Assembly (NCBI GenBank): GCA_035041965.1
Contig: JAPYMA010000902.1
Coordinates: 186,001 to 250,000, forward strand
DNA: 64,000 nucleotides
Source: Anisakis pegreffii
Taxonomy: Eukaryota; Nematoda; Chromadorea; Rhabditida; Anisakidae
Direction: 5' to 3'
In this document: positions 13,601 to 28,600 of the stretch, in pieces
How positions within the stretch are numbered: the first letter of the stretch is position 1
Layout of the letters: the number at the start of each line of letters is the position of its first letter
Notes under the pieces: model-generated
What the model was told of the DNA's origin: nothing
Database searches by the model: none
The model's input: only the letters and a program-made list of their open reading frames with translations
Position numbers and translations under genes: made by a program

Positions 13601-16600
13601 ACTATCACCATTCACGATAACTGATGATGGTAATACCGACAACTATAATGAAAGTAGGTGTTGATGATTGCAGTTCGTGTCAGTCTTTTAGATATAACCT
13701 GAACTAAGTTCAGTTGATTGTCGATTCAAACAAAATATTCGATTCCATTCCGTGTTCAATTTTTGTGCCATCTCGGAGAACAATTTTGCATTTTGCAATG
13801 AGCTGTCATTCATGGTATGTTGCAAAAAACTGCGATTAGAGATGAGAGAATTAGCAGAGTAAACACCTTGATTAGATAATTCCATTCTCAGCAGTCTCAT
13901 CAGAGCTGGATCGATTTCAACGACGTCCTTCACAACCAAACATTTACCGAAACGAACGCCTAATTCCACCTCAAAAATGAAAGACGTGAATTAGTATCTC
14001 AGACAGGGGCACGTTGTCGTTAGCAATATAATAGCTGGAGGCTGGACGGATTAATTCAGTTCGCCAAAAATGCACTGATTCACTTGTTCCCGCACTTAGA
14101 TAGGCAGTTCCAGCTGATTATGAATGCGGATTTAGAGGGGCTCAGTAAAGAGTTCACAAGAAGAGATCATGCCTGAGTGATGAGATCCGCTTGGGCCGCG
14201 TTCAGTTTTTCGGTTTTGTTCCCATCCAGAATGCTTTCGAGGAATGAAAGGACACGGCCACTTGGATCGATAATTAGCGGCGTTTGTACTGAATTGAATA
14301 TTATCATGGCATTCTCCAGGGAAAGTTTATCTGACGGTAAACCTTTGCTCTTCCAGTTCAGCTGCAATCCTTTTTGATAATTATCATCATTTCATCTCCT
14401 CTCTAATTGAATTCAATCATAATTCTTCAATATTTTGGTTTGTTATCGCTTCACTAATTGAGTCGTTAAAAGTTACTGTGTTCTTCACAAATCGCATTAG
14501 AACTCGGCTTGTTTTAGTTCTATATTCTTTCAAGCTTTCCCATATCCCACTTCATTTGTTTCGCTTCATCTCACTTCAGTGAGTTTGTAAATACCAGTGA
14601 ATTCCACCTGTTCAGTTTCCATTGAAGCAAACCGTAGCGGATCAAAATCTTTGATATTCGTTAATTTGATCCATTCATTCATTACTGACTTGCGTTGTTG
14701 GTCTGATGCACAACCCAAGAACGTTATGAATGCCGCGCTGAGCACGGAACGTCTCTCCAACTGAATTTTTACTTGATATATTTGATATGAACTGATGGTC
14801 ACCCATCAGAAACACCTTTTAAATGACGCTGTTGGTTTTGCGCTTGAAAGCCCTCATAGCGAATGCATATCTCGAATTGCTGTCCATCTCATGCAGTGTT
14901 TGCGTTTCACTGTGATTCGGAAAGTGATATGGTCGCAAGACAAGATTAACTAATGTAGCAAAAGAAGAGTGGACAACCTGATCAAGTTCCGCTTGCAAGG
15001 TGTTTCTTTGCTCTTGCCAACGTTCGAATTCCCCTCCGAGCCTCTCAATCAAAGTTGCAGCCACTTCTATCGTTGCCTATCGCAAAAAAATTCTTCAGCT
15101 CGCAAAATGACACCGTTTTCGTAAATGATTCATTTACTTTCAAGCTAGATAACATGAATTTCAGTCAGATGATATAATTCGATTCACTGAACCTTTTCCT
15201 TATCTAACTCAATCTTGATTTGAGTCGCTTCCTTCATAAGAACTTCGAAATTACTCTTCAGGTCAGCAACTCTTTCTTCGACTGTTCGCAAACCTTTTGA
15301 CAGTTTTGCCATTTGTTTTTCAGCTTTTCCCAAATTTCTAAAAGAAATGCTGCGATAGTTAAGATGACATCTGAATTGAAGAGTCAGGTGAAGTTGTTTC
15401 AATGCAAATTGAAAGTGCATCAATGAGCTCAGTCTTTTTGTAGTACACTCAGTTTTGGAGATTAAAATCGACAGCACTTGGATTCAATGATCTGCAAATC
15501 ATCAAGATAGTGACACAGGCTGCATAATACGAAGATCGATAACAGAATCTGAATAAGTTCGTTCATTTGGAATCGCAAATCAGACAGCCACTGAGTAGTT
15601 ACCTAACAAGTTCATCTTTCTCTTGTTCGAGGGGTGCAATTTTCTCAAGTATAGATGAATACTGCACATTTGCTCGCACCCACGCAGCCAATGGAGCAGC
15701 AGCAGCCGAGGCACGTTTTGCGTTCTGCAAACAATCCTTTTGTTCACGCATGGCTTTGCATTGATTGGCCAGCATTCGTAATTGTAAACTTACAATAAGA
15801 ATCGAAAGAATTCTCTGAGACTAGAAATAATCTACTGAAATGTTTTAAGAGTCAAAAGCATTTGCATTCAATACTGTCGAGAAAAATCCATTACGCCTCT
15901 TGAAAGCTGCGATCGTTACCTGATAATGTCAAAAAGTTTTCGATATGAGCATAGTGGTAACTACCTTCGGGTCAAAGGATGACTGTTTAGTTGTCATCAA
16001 TGTCGTCACTTTCCGACTAACTTCGGGTGTGATTCGTCTAGCATCGAAATTGATTATTTCCTCTTTCACGCCACTCTTCGCCAAGAATCTGCAGTAGTCG
16101 TTTCATTATTAAACGCTTTTACACATTTTCGCTTTTAATTTTCGTGCCAATTTCGTCAATGAATGCCATTCCACAGTCACGAGTAACGCGATCCAGTAGC
16201 CTATCTATGTAGGCCGCAAGACCTCTTGTTGTAAATAAATAACAAGTAAAGGTAAAGATCTGACTGATCATTCAAATTTCGTCTAATTCCACTCTGATCT
16301 ATCGCTACACATTGTTAGCGTTCCTTTTAACTCTTTTCAACTTCCCCTTAAGTATCAGCTTGAACTAAAGTACTCACTCATGAGCTTAATATAGAACCTC
16401 TATCCAAATCTTCAGTTTTGCATAACTAAGATAAACTTACTTGCGCATTGCTTCCCAGGATGTGTCTAAGATACCCATAAACAGAAGAACGGCTTGTAAA
16501 ATGTCACGAATTGCCTCGGGCGGAGCACGAAGACTTCGAATTTCAGACAAACTCTCGGATTTGATTGAACCAACTGCCTCGCGTGCTTCACTCAATATCG

Positions 16601-19600
16601 GCTCAACCTGCTCGAGCAAATATTTCTCTTATTCATTGCTTTTTATGCGTAAAAGAAAGTCATTTGCAACCAACAACATGTGTTTAATACAGATCTGCTC
16701 ATGATTTTGTTCGTATGATATAACCAGGCGCAGAATGCCTTAACTAATCGTAAATAAATTATTCAAGTATTCATATCCAATCGTATGCCCACCTCACGCA
16801 GTTGTTCCTCAATAATTTTCTTTTGTCCTTCAATTCGTTTATTCTCTTTTTCAGTGGCTGTCTTCAGCTGTTCCATATCTGCTTTTTGCTCATTGGCACC
16901 CTAAAAATAGCGTTTGAACTTATTCCTTTATTGCAGTGGTGATGAATACACATACCAATGCAATCATATGACGCTAATGAATGATGTTTCTGATAAGATA
17001 TCTGATAATGATGAAAGCCCCACCGTCATACTTTGGGAAATTGTTTTCAGTGCCATATCGGCTTCGTTCTGTTTCGCAGCCAGTAATTTTGTCTTCTTTG
17101 CGGCCTCCTTTTGCATTACCTCAACTGCTGCACGCGCTTCGGTCAACTTTCCAACACCAGCCTTTCAATAGATAAACATGTGATATCAACATTTTTAATG
17201 AGAACACAGCTATTCGCTTATCTTCAGAACGTGCGTGTGTCAATGCACTTTTCCTAACCGATCGTTTCACAATTGGATATTGTTGAATAATTCGAAACTT
17301 CATTCAACCGATCAACCGAACGAACTGATCGCGCTACTGATTAGTGATGAATGCAGATGGAATAATCAGAATCTTGTTTTCGCATCTTTAATGCTCAACT
17401 GTCTTCGAGTCATTCGGCTGCAAAACTCACGTTCAGTCTATTCAATCGACCCTCGATAGCGTGCTGTTTTTTGTTAAAGATGTTGATGTAATTATTGATG
17501 AATGCACAAAATTTAGCTGGTGACGAGACGCACGTTGGACAAGCATCAAACATTTGTGCAAAACACGCGACGAGATCTTCAGATGGCTTGAGGTTGTGAC
17601 TTCCGAGAATCAAGCGGGGGATCTGAATTAATATCGGAATCAGTCGTTAGTTCATTTGTCTTTGATGTTGACTTCAGTCCTCATTCCGATTTTGGACAGA
17701 CTCTTGATTTCAATTGCCAATTTGAACCACTGTCAGTTTTTTATCATTAGTCAACGAATCATTAGCCAGTTGATTTTTTAAACTCAACGAATTGAATTCT
17801 CGAGCGAATATTCGTCGAATAATGCCTGAGCACCATCGACAAACCATTCAGGATGGATGTGAGTATTCACTACTGATTCGTAGAAGTGAGCAGTAGGAAT
17901 GCAGTCAATGCTACCTGTAGAAACGTGTCCTTACTCCAACCCTCCTTCCATATCACTGTACACTCCTTGTAAACTGATCGATTCGCACTGCACATCGAAC
18001 TGAACTCTGACCCATCGATGTCCATTATCAGCACAATATGCATGTTCATTCTAACTTCTACAAGCGATCTTCATCATTGCAACTTCTATTCAATTGGTAA
18101 AACATTGATTCATTGATGGAATCGTTATCTTTTTAATCAATGGCTAGCACCTTTCGCTTCCCTAATTCCATTCCAGTAAACGAAATTCTTTCTCCCAACT
18201 GATAAACTGAAATCTGCATAGTAATCAACCAACTGAATGCGAAGTAAGTGTGCAGATCGCCTTGATATGCATCTTGCGAAGCCTGATCACGCAATGATGC
18301 CGAGAAAGCATCAAACTCTTGAGCAGTGAATAGGCCCGGTAAATCGCCAGATGCAAGTATGGAGTCGGTATATTGAAGAAATGTTGCTTCAAGCATCTGA
18401 TAATCTTCCAAAATGAATACAACTTGCTCATCGTCTACTGCAGCACTTTGCATTGCCTAAAATTTTAAACCTTATTTGAAGGTATATCAATTTGTGGTGA
18501 TTACCCACTTAGTCTTAATTCGCATCATTTTGAACATTTCCAATATCTCATGCTAGAAACGCTCAATAACACATTTCTGAGCGAATTGAGGTTTGAAATT
18601 GAGTGCTCTCAGTTTAAACACAGCATGGAGTTACTTGAAAATTACATGACTTACAGTCTTTAGTTCATCTTTGAAGTGATTCAATGAATAAGAGGGTCTC
18701 ATATTCGGAGAGAATATTTTCATGTCATGAATATAAGCACACAACGAAGTGACTGCTCTTCGACCCATACCAGCTCTACCAGCTAACAGAGCACATCCAC
18801 CTGGAAAGGAGATGATGTTAATCACAATCTCCACTTTGATTTAAGTGACTGACGATAGCTATGTCCAACAATTACCGGCACATGTGATTACACGATCCAC
18901 CTGAGCACATAACGTCACGAGCTCATCGAACAATGGTAAGTTGAATATGGACACTTCAGACTCTGCAACAGATTCCGCTCACATTCCGATGGAACTCTTA
19001 CTTGAAACTTTGAGTCCTTACGTCTGCTTCATTCAACTTTTTCAGCAACTCTGTATGATGCTTCTATCTTTGACTGATTCAATTTCAGAATTGATTCATT
19101 CATCTGACAGTTACAAACATAACAATTCATACTACCAAGAAGAGTGCATCGAAAATTTGAATCTATCAAAGGTGATTGTTAAAAATTGTTAACGGTATCT
19201 ATTGATGGCAGTTTGCAGCTGTTTTGTGTATTCTTTACGAGGCACCATCGACAAACGTTTCCCAGTCATCGAAGTGTGCGGGTTAAATGCTCCTGATGAG
19301 GTGATATAAACTGCAAGATTATCGCGTGAATAGAACATCAAAATCAGCTGTCGATTCTTTGAACGCATCAATTTGCATTTATTCACTCTCAAAGATGATG
19401 TCAATCATCAAATAAATCGACTTTATTGACAATCGCATATGAGAGTTGAAATCAGCTGCACGATTACATTCACGTTTCGATGTGTGACAATAACCACCTA
19501 CCCGAGCCGTCATTGCATGAGATCGAAGTTGAAGTGACATCAATAACAATTTCATCAAATCTGAAATATTTATAATCAGCGTCAGTTCACATAACTGATG

Positions 19601-22600
19601 CACTCTAGTCACTTTTTAATGATATTATTCATCTATTCGACAATGTCTCGTATCGAGATATATTTAGGGTAGTTAGTAGGCAGACAAAATGCGAACAAAT
19701 TCTGGACATTTGCTGGAGTGTTTGATGCGAATGCAAAGAGTAGTAATCATTCGGAACCTTTGAGTGTGATTGCTGTTCACGAGTCTGTCTCGAAAAATTC
19801 GTTCACCTTCGTACAATAAGCATTTGAGGATATTTTCACCTGAAATCTCAACTTCATTGACAATCGCATATAAAAGTTGAAATCAGCTGCACGATCACAT
19901 TCACGTTTCGATGTGCGATAATAACCACCTACCCGAGCTGTCATTGCATGAAAAAATGTGTGGTGTGTGAGTGGTGCGTTATGAAAGAATAAGATATAAT
20001 AATGATGCTCATCTCAGTGAATCGCTCGTAATTATCTCATTGCAATTGATTGCAATCGGAGAGGACTTTTAAGAAAGAACCTTTAATATCATATCGCATC
20101 AGTGCCAAACACCAATCAGTCACATCTCTCGGTGTGAAAATATAATGCGCTGTATCGGTTCGCTTGAATGCTGAGCGAATCTGTTCAAAAATTTGAACAA
20201 TCATGCTTGCTATATGCTCTACATGAGCCATCGATTGAGACGATCCCTGAAAACTATTCTCTCAACCTTTTTTGCAGTTGATAACGTGTCATTGATGCAA
20301 TATTGTGCATTGATTCGACATATCTATCATAACCACCGTAATATGCCCTCATATTCGAACGGTTGCGAAATGAGAGACTGTTTACGATGAGTGATTACAT
20401 TAAAAATTTGGATCGAGCCGTTTGCACTATATTCAGGCAGCATTGAAAAACGGTGACCGGTTTAATCATATGGAAAAAGACAAACACTGCTATGGTTTGG
20501 TTCATTCCTATTATACTGATCATACCGATTTATCGACTAGTTATGGCTGGCGATGTAGTTTTGCAAATGTCACAAAATACGTCAACCATAGTTCCTGAGT
20601 GTTGATGCAGCAAAATTTGTTGACAAATTGGCCAAAGTAAGCAAAAAAACTTCTATCCCAATCAAATCCTCAACAATGATGAGGCAATCTGCTATGAGCG
20701 TGTGCAAATTCAAGGAACGCCACCAGGTCCATTAGAAAAAATAGCGGATTCTGCAGCAGCATCGAACCAAATAACTTGCAAATAAATGCTAGCTAAGTGA
20801 AAAAGTTGAAAATCGTTCTTCTCCACTTGGACGATAGATTAAGGGAATTGGTTGGTGGGATCCAATTGATTCAGCTTCGCGTCCGTCAACTGATTCAGCT
20901 TCGCGTCCATGCTAGGCACGATTAAGATTCACAGTTCCCAATCTTACGGACCCAAGACCCAAGGGTTTAGATATAAGGTATTTCATTATTTCTCACGATA
21001 AGAAAATACTTCCCAAACCGATTGCGGTTGCATGTACCTGTAATATTGGCGTGAGATAGGCCGAATAAATAGTGATAAGACTTGTTTTGCACGGGTAACG
21101 AACACTGCAGATGCGCATCAAGGACGTGAAACGGCTCGCGAGAGGCTGTCGCGCAACCACATCATCCACAATTATCGAAGCCACCAACTGAAATAGAAGA
21201 TGAGATACGCACTCCTTCATTCTCTCGAGACGACTGCTCAATTTGATCGAACGTCGCACAAAGTTTTTTTGCTTGAACTGTTCGTATATTTTTTTCAGCA
21301 ACTCATCGAAACAGTTTCCACTCGAACACAATAAGCATAAACCTGAACATTCTGCAGACCTATCCATTCGAGCTTCTCATCGTAAAAACCTTGATATGTC
21401 AGCAGCTGCTGAACGAAAGCGATCAGCTCACAGCAGCCCCATTTGTCGGGTTTGACCAAGTTAATTGATTTCAAATACACGATCAGATTGGGTTTATCCT
21501 TTGGTTTAAGCACTCTACCGCTCGTGCTACTCGCATGAACGCAATGTTGCGTGAGCACTTGTATCAACTGCTCGGCGCTGAATACATGTCTCATCTTGAT
21601 AATATTAAACGGAAACGAAGGCATCTTTCACTTTACTGGAACAGAGTTCGGCATTAACTAATGAAATATAAGTTTGTATGAATACTCAAAGAACCTTGTC
21701 TGTGCATTGCAGTGTAGCACAGCCAATTGACTGTTTGTATCTGTTTCGAAGCAATGTCTCAAAAGAGTTTCTTTACCGCAACCATCAGGTCCGAACACAA
21801 TGAACGGATGACGATTGCCCTCTTGCAACCAACAGTTGATCTGAAATGAACCCTACCAAAACAACGTTAACATCACAACGAACAACTCTACGAGATGAGT
21901 GGTCCTGTCAATGGTCTACGATAATGATCATCTTTTCAGATATTAACATTGTCAGTGATGTTACTATCATCAGTGAAGTGAAAACAACCAGTAATAACAT
22001 TCTGAATGCAATATATCGTACCGTATCACAATTCGCTTGCGCAGCTGCAGTAAGAATGAGAGGTCGTTGCCGTTTATGCAGTAGTTGTTCTTTGGTGATA
22101 TTAGCAACAGTATCGTCGGTGTATGAGGCGAATGAATGGAGTCGCGAGTCGTAATAGACATTTGATGGTGAATGTGGATCGGGTAATGCTATTCCGTTGA
22201 AGAGAACCTGAACTCGAAAACGTTATACATTGTGCCAGCATATGCAAGTCACTTCGAATCGATCTACATGAAAACGGCTATTTGCTTGGCTTTCGAACGT
22301 GAACAAACAAGAAATGAAGCAGATGCGCTTCATATGTCACGTTAATAGTTTACTGTTCAATTTGATACACATATATATGGAGTATTTTCGACGAACATCT
22401 CGAGCGAATATGTTTCGTGTCTCTTCGCTGAGATTCGATGCGAGACCACGGTACAAGCCAACCAGAAACTCTTCAACGCATTTGCAATATCGTAGTTGTG
22501 ATAGTGCGTTATGCAGAATCGCCGTACGACTCACATCGATTTCGTACTCGCTTTTGTCCCGAATCCATTTCACACATCTGAGAACATATGTATGAAGACA

Positions 22601-25600
22601 GACACAGCTCGGGGCAGCATAGCACTGAATATTTTCAGGAACAGTCTATTCAAAGTGTAATTGTCGATGCATTTATCAATGGATGGAACTGCATTCATCG
22701 AGAGAGTGATCATAAAGCAATTAACAATTCACGTGCTCACGCCAACCTAACCTGTATAAGTGATCATCCAGCCACTGCTGCATATCCGGATGCAAATCGT
22801 CGTCATCCTTCAACCACTTTCTCACAATCTCCTTCTCGTCCATATCTTCATCACTGAAATTCCCTCTCTGTCCATTCGGTTAAAATCAATGACGGTCACC
22901 ACAAGTCACAGTTCTGCTTCTCGAATAAGCATTTAGCCATTTTTGTTAGCACATATTGGTTCTATCAAGCATTATTGATTATTCTCATGAAATTAAAGAC
23001 GGTACCTGATAAAGATCATGCCCATCCGAGAGATTGTAGCCGGAGATGCAGAACTGAGATCGTCTGTTTCAAAGATGAAATTTACGTTTGCAGCGAACTG
23101 AATTCTCTCGCCCGATGGCATTGTTAACTTAAATCATTGTCTTCTTTTAAGATTAGACGAAAATGAAATATATTGATGTTTGCGAACTGCTAGATAAACG
23201 CTCACAATGATCGGGAAGAAATTCAGAGAGAGATGTTGCTTCGATAATCTGTTTTCATCAACCTAGTTACAGTCAATCATCACTTCTAATTACTGATCAG
23301 TATGAGCACATCTCCCATCAATTCAATACTCTTACCAAACGATTATCATCCAGAACCGAATTAAGCGCTTCGATCCATTCAGGATCAATATCACCGTCGC
23401 ATATAATCCACGAATATACGTTGCTGTCTTTCACCACTGAAATCAACCACAGTTTCAGTTGCTACACTACTTTACATTGTTCACTACATATCTATTCGAA
23501 TACACATATCTGAAATGACTGATATTCGTGGGAAATGGATGAGTTGAAGGGAGTGATACCTTCGCGAGCTGCGGATGTCAAAACTCCATCAAACCACTCC
23601 CGTGTATCCAAGTCCATGTAGCCAAGTAACTGAAATTGCGATTCCATTACAAATATGAAAGGAGCGATTTTGTTTTATATTTGAGATGAACAGGACGGTG
23701 ATGAACTTCAAATAATGGCCGATGGTTGATAAAGAAGCTGACGAGGATAAGCGAACAAAAGCCTGATGAACCTTCGTTTTAGACATCGACTTTGGATTGA
23801 CCATATACGTTTTGAGTGATTTTCCGGCGATAATCAACGTTCTTCTCAACAATTTCCATAATGTCGATTTACCACATCCACTTGGCCCAACCAGTACAAC
23901 ACCCATACGCTGTCGCAATTGCTCATATAATTCGAATAGTTTTCGGACCTCAAATTCAAAACCTTCATCGCCTCACACTTCCATACCTCTAATATTCTCT
24001 CATCTTTCACTAGATAACACACTAGATTGGTCAGACTATCAAACGTTTGTAACGTTGTTGGCCACAGTGCTCGCGTTTCCATTCGCACTCTTTTAGCCTT
24101 GAGTTTAGCCACCCCGCTGGCTAAGCGAGCAGGCCAAGTGAACGCAACCGAGTAATTAATTAGTTGCCGTGAACACTTTGCATAATTAATCGTAGCCAAA
24201 TACCAATCCAATAAATAATGATGACTCTAATAAAATAAATATTCCGCTGATCGCTCACAGCGATCAACAAAACAACCGCTCAATGTGCAAGTAACAAGTA
24301 ACCTCTCTCATCTTTCATTTACCATCAATTAAAGTGGTTTATCGAGAATTCATGCACATACCTGAACAGCTGTGATTGTCATTTTCATCTCATCAGAAGC
24401 TTTTTTCAATGGTCCGATGAGATCATCGAACTGAAATAAGCAAATCTGACAATAATCTACGGAGATTAGATTAATTGCTGGTAATTATTACAAGTGACTT
24501 AATGGTATGATCAGAATGAATTAGGGAAGTGATAAGTCGATGCAGGGAATGTTTTGCAATGGCAAACCTGTGTTGACGTTTGATTAACATCCGAGAAAAC
24601 GTCATCAATAAGAATTCTGAATCTTCTCGAATCGGCGAATGTCAATTTTGAGAGTGTGTTCAGCAGTAAAGCCTGAACTTGTGCATGAATCAAGTGACTT
24701 CACCGTGGAAGAAATCAGATGTTTACTTAACAACCAACTGAACAGCTTACTTCAACAACAACTTGTCTCTCATCTTTATTCGAATTAACCCGCAGCATAT
24801 CACCACATCCTCGTAAGACACTTTTAAGAGCGCGTAAGCCCCAGTCATAATGTTGCTGTTGACTGAGCATTTCCCTTCAATTCATCATATTCGTGCCCGA
24901 AACTACACCAGCAATATGAATGTTATGCAAAATCGAAATCGAGAACAGCGTTCTCGTTAATTTATCACCTGCTGAGAGTAAACATTGTGACAAGTTTTCG
25001 TGCCAGAAGTTTTGCATCCTTGAATCCATCAGAATAGAGGATTGTTTCGGCTGGAAAGTTCAGTGCATTCAGTTGAAAACTGATGGATTAGAGAAGAGAA
25101 TAATGTAGCGATGTAATAAATTTTAGGTGAACTAAAGATGTTGCCATAGAAGTGATGCGAGGTTGCAATAACGTGAAAGAGGTCACCAATTAGTTCGTTA
25201 TCAGGAATTGACATCGCTACCGGTCTAAACAATTGTTTAAGATTATCCGGTAGCTTCTGCCGTCCACCATAGCCTTTACCAGCCGGATTGAGTGTGATGA
25301 ATATGGCTGAATTGGGATCAACTGACACCTGAAGATATGAAAAGTTTGCGTTGTTACGAATATATAACTGAACGACTAGATGGCTTCAGAGTGTATTTTT
25401 CAAACTGTCTTGATGATATTGCTGAATAATGTGAAGTTCGTATGGAAGCGGTTTCATACTTGCTTGTTGTTGCCAAGTGTGCACGTGCCTGAACGCTGCT
25501 TGATCGCATTCTGTATCGTCTGTACTTGCATCGAAACTGCCGAGAGAACTGTCTGAATTCTTTCGCATATTATACAATGTCAATTTCCTTTGCTAAGATT

Positions 25601-28600
25601 ACGATGCAAATTTGGCAAAAATAGTTTTTCTCCGCCAAATTCTGAAATGCATGCCAATTCTGGTTCATATTCATTGAAAACCACTCTTGCAGCAACCCAA
25701 CCACATCCCGAGCTGCGCAAACTACTCAAACTTTACTTATAGAATATAAGTTCTTTTAGATCTGTATTATTGATCATCGTGTCATTTGTGATCATCGTAT
25801 CATTGACAATATTGTTGAAAAGACAAATAAGGGGAGGGAAGTTGTGAAACGCACATTAATGAAATAACAACGATGCTCGGTCATAACCCACAACTGATTC
25901 ACCCACCTATCATAAGAAATTTTGCATGCTTGTGTTAAAAGCAGAGGTTCAAGCTCCGAAGCCAATGAAATTTTCTTGTCTGCCATGAAAAAATTTTTTT
26001 CAGCTGCTAAATTTTCTTGTCTCCAACTGCTAAACGTAGCAACATTTAGCAGCTGGAGCTAAGAACCATGTGAGTTTCTTCCGAAGTATGAGTGAAACGA
26101 AGCTGGAGCTAGAGTCAGTGTCGAAACCGAAGCTTAGAGGCTTAGAAAAATGCAAAGCCGATGATAAAGCTAGAGTCGATAATGAGTTTTCTAACGAAGT
26201 AGAGATGGAACTGGATTTAAAGCGGAGAATTCGAAACTACGAAGCTGAGTCAGGTTTTTTTTTCAAATTTGTTAAATTTGGGCATCACTGGTTATAATTC
26301 TTGATTAAAGCTTGGACAAAAAGTACTGTCCAATAATGAAAGTCAATTTTGAGTTTGTCAAAAGTAAAGCGAGCATTGGTCTTGCCTATATGCAGTTTGC
26401 ATTTCTCTATCGCACATCCCTTCATTCAGTTGCACCCATTGCTTCAAGTTATGCATGGTTATAATGCAGCACTTAGATGTTCCATCCATCCAACACAAAA
26501 TTCGAACTCTCTACCGCCGCAACCGGCGGCTTAGAACAGTTTGCGTTGCTATATTCGAGAGAAATGCTCCAGAAATTAAAACAGAAGATAAACATAACGG
26601 ATGCATAAAAGACAAAAATGCAGTGAAGATGAACTGGCACCTGATCTAATCGATTGAATTCATCGAAGCAACCCCATGCACCACACTGTATTAATCCAAT
26701 AAAAATACGACTCATCGAATGCACATCGATACCCTCATCACAGTTGAACACCAACACTTGACGTCCAAATAAATTGGCAAGAGCCTAAAAAATCGCTTCG
26801 TTCAGTTGCTCCAAAATAATTAAAACTAAAGACCCATATGAATAAATACTATGAGTTATCCGCGATACTGATCCAACATTCTTCTTCAAACGATAATTCC
26901 AAATTCTAACCTTCACAGATTCAGTTTTACCAGTGCCAGCTGGACCATATGGGTTCCCACCAAGTCCCATTGACATGGCTAAAATAAGCAATCGATTGAG
27001 CTGAACAGTTAGAAGGTCTCCAAAAGTGTTATTTCATAATACAATTAGTGCCATTGGACTAACCCTGTGTTAATGTTAAATAGCATTTGTCAGTGAGTGG
27101 TGTATGTACCAGTTTTGCAGCATTACCCTGGAATATGTTCACATCTTTATCCAAGTAATTGCCACTAGAAAAATTAAAGACTAAAATAAAGACAGAAAGG
27201 TGATTATGAGCGTATCGTATCGTTCAAGCAGCAATCATTTCATCTCAACTCACTTGATATTCGTAGGTATAATCGAATTGCGTGTTCACTTGACGTATGA
27301 AAACGTGTTGTGCACTCGAGTCCACATAGAAACGCAATTGCTTCTGCCAGCACCAACACGACGAAGTGCTGCATGTAACTTATTGCTTAATCATCCACCT
27401 TCTCAGATGACTAATATCGTCACGCAATGAAGTGCAACCATTCAATTGGTTCTATGACTGTCAGCACACAAATTATGCGTTAATCTTCAATTAGAAAAGT
27501 CTAACCTTGCTTTTTGTTGTATCAACTCATCAACAATTTGGATATGATGAATGAGATCAAGAATAAGTGATTTCAGCTTCAATTCAAGCACAACGTCATC
27601 AACTCGAGAGTTTGTGTAATTGACCAACTGATCCGATAATTGCTGACGAAATGCGTGCAAATCTTGCGTTTTGTCGAGTGTCTTCTCACAATCTGTGCAG
27701 AAACGAATTTGCTCAGCTAAACAAAGCACCTGAAGCGTATAGAACGTTGAATGTCTATGCACAATTTTATAATGATTCAAGAGGCAATTCACAAAACGTT
27801 ATTTGTCAATCGAAATGAATTTGGATCAGTGATGCAAAGTGGTGTCGGTATAATGTTGAATGTATAATGTGGCATCTGGAATGCAACCTGAGACGGGTAT
27901 TTGCCTGCATCGAGATTCGCCTCACGCAAACAATTCATTGTTAGCAGTCGTATTGTGCGCCTCATCTCATCTGATAAATCCTGAAGCCACACCTGCAAAG
28001 ATTCTTGTTGGAACGCGTTTAAAGTTATTGGGAACTTTTTCATTAATGATTCAGTTCGATGGCTCCATTTCAGTGATCATCACCTCAACTTGTGCAACAA
28101 TCCGAACATGTTTCGACAGTTGAACTCGTTCACCCTCCGCTGAAACGATTGCAATCAGCGTCGAATTCGCTTCTCCGAAAACCACTCTGTTGATGCCCTT
28201 AAATGATTTCGATCAGTTCCTTTCAGAATTCCACGGTAAACATCAATGTTTTAGTCAAGAATTCGCTCTAATTTTTGAAATGTTTCCATCACGAGTAACT
28301 GATTCGAATCCATCAGTCAACTGCACGATGCACAAATATGAACAAATGTTTGTTAAAAGTTCATGCCACCGAAACGTAACGATTTCATAATTCATAACAA
28401 AGCTTATCAGTGGGATTGATTATGTGTTCGGTCAATATGTGACCTCATCAAATCACCTGAAATAATTTTTTTAGGTGAGTTTGTATAATGACTGGATTCA
28501 TTGATTGTCCGAGAATTTCCAAAAGGTCATCATCACCAAGGAAGTAGAATCGCGGGAAGGCATTTCTCTTTTCCTGAAAACCAATATAATTACAATATAT

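Larger units (their letters stand above)
4671..14760 (-). other. che-3: che-3: AAA5, AAA6 and C-terminal domain
   Basis: Exons 69-89. AAA5 begins [14 protein letters not shown]. Later landmarks are [17 protein letters not shown] (exon 70), [12 protein letters not shown] (exon 71), [14 protein letters not shown] (exon 72) and [12 protein letters not shown] (exon 75). AAA6 has [11 protein letters not shown] (exon 78), AGADPSQ (exon 79), [14 protein letters not shown] plus [13 protein letters not shown] (exon 80), and [13 protein letters not shown] (exon 81). The C-terminal domain has [20 protein letters not shown] (exon 83) and ends [13 protein letters not shown]. Completeness to the stop argues against a pseudogene. 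Confidence 0.93.
24751..27368 (-). other. che-3: che-3: AAA1 main ATPase module
   Basis: AAA1 is the hydrolysis site that drives stepping. The Walker A loop [10 protein letters not shown] is in exon 35 (26911-26978). Walker B, in [13 protein letters not shown], is in exon 36 (26641-26784), after [16 protein letters not shown]. The sensor-I region [19 protein letters not shown] and the arginine-bearing [11 protein letters not shown] are in exon 38. All catalytic residues known from dyneins are present, so the motor should be active. Confidence 0.95.

Noticed and set aside
26070..26297. 75-codon charged frame inside a che-3 intron
   Set aside because: It is the translation of the GAAGCTGGAGCC repeat and shares its sequence with intergenic copies.
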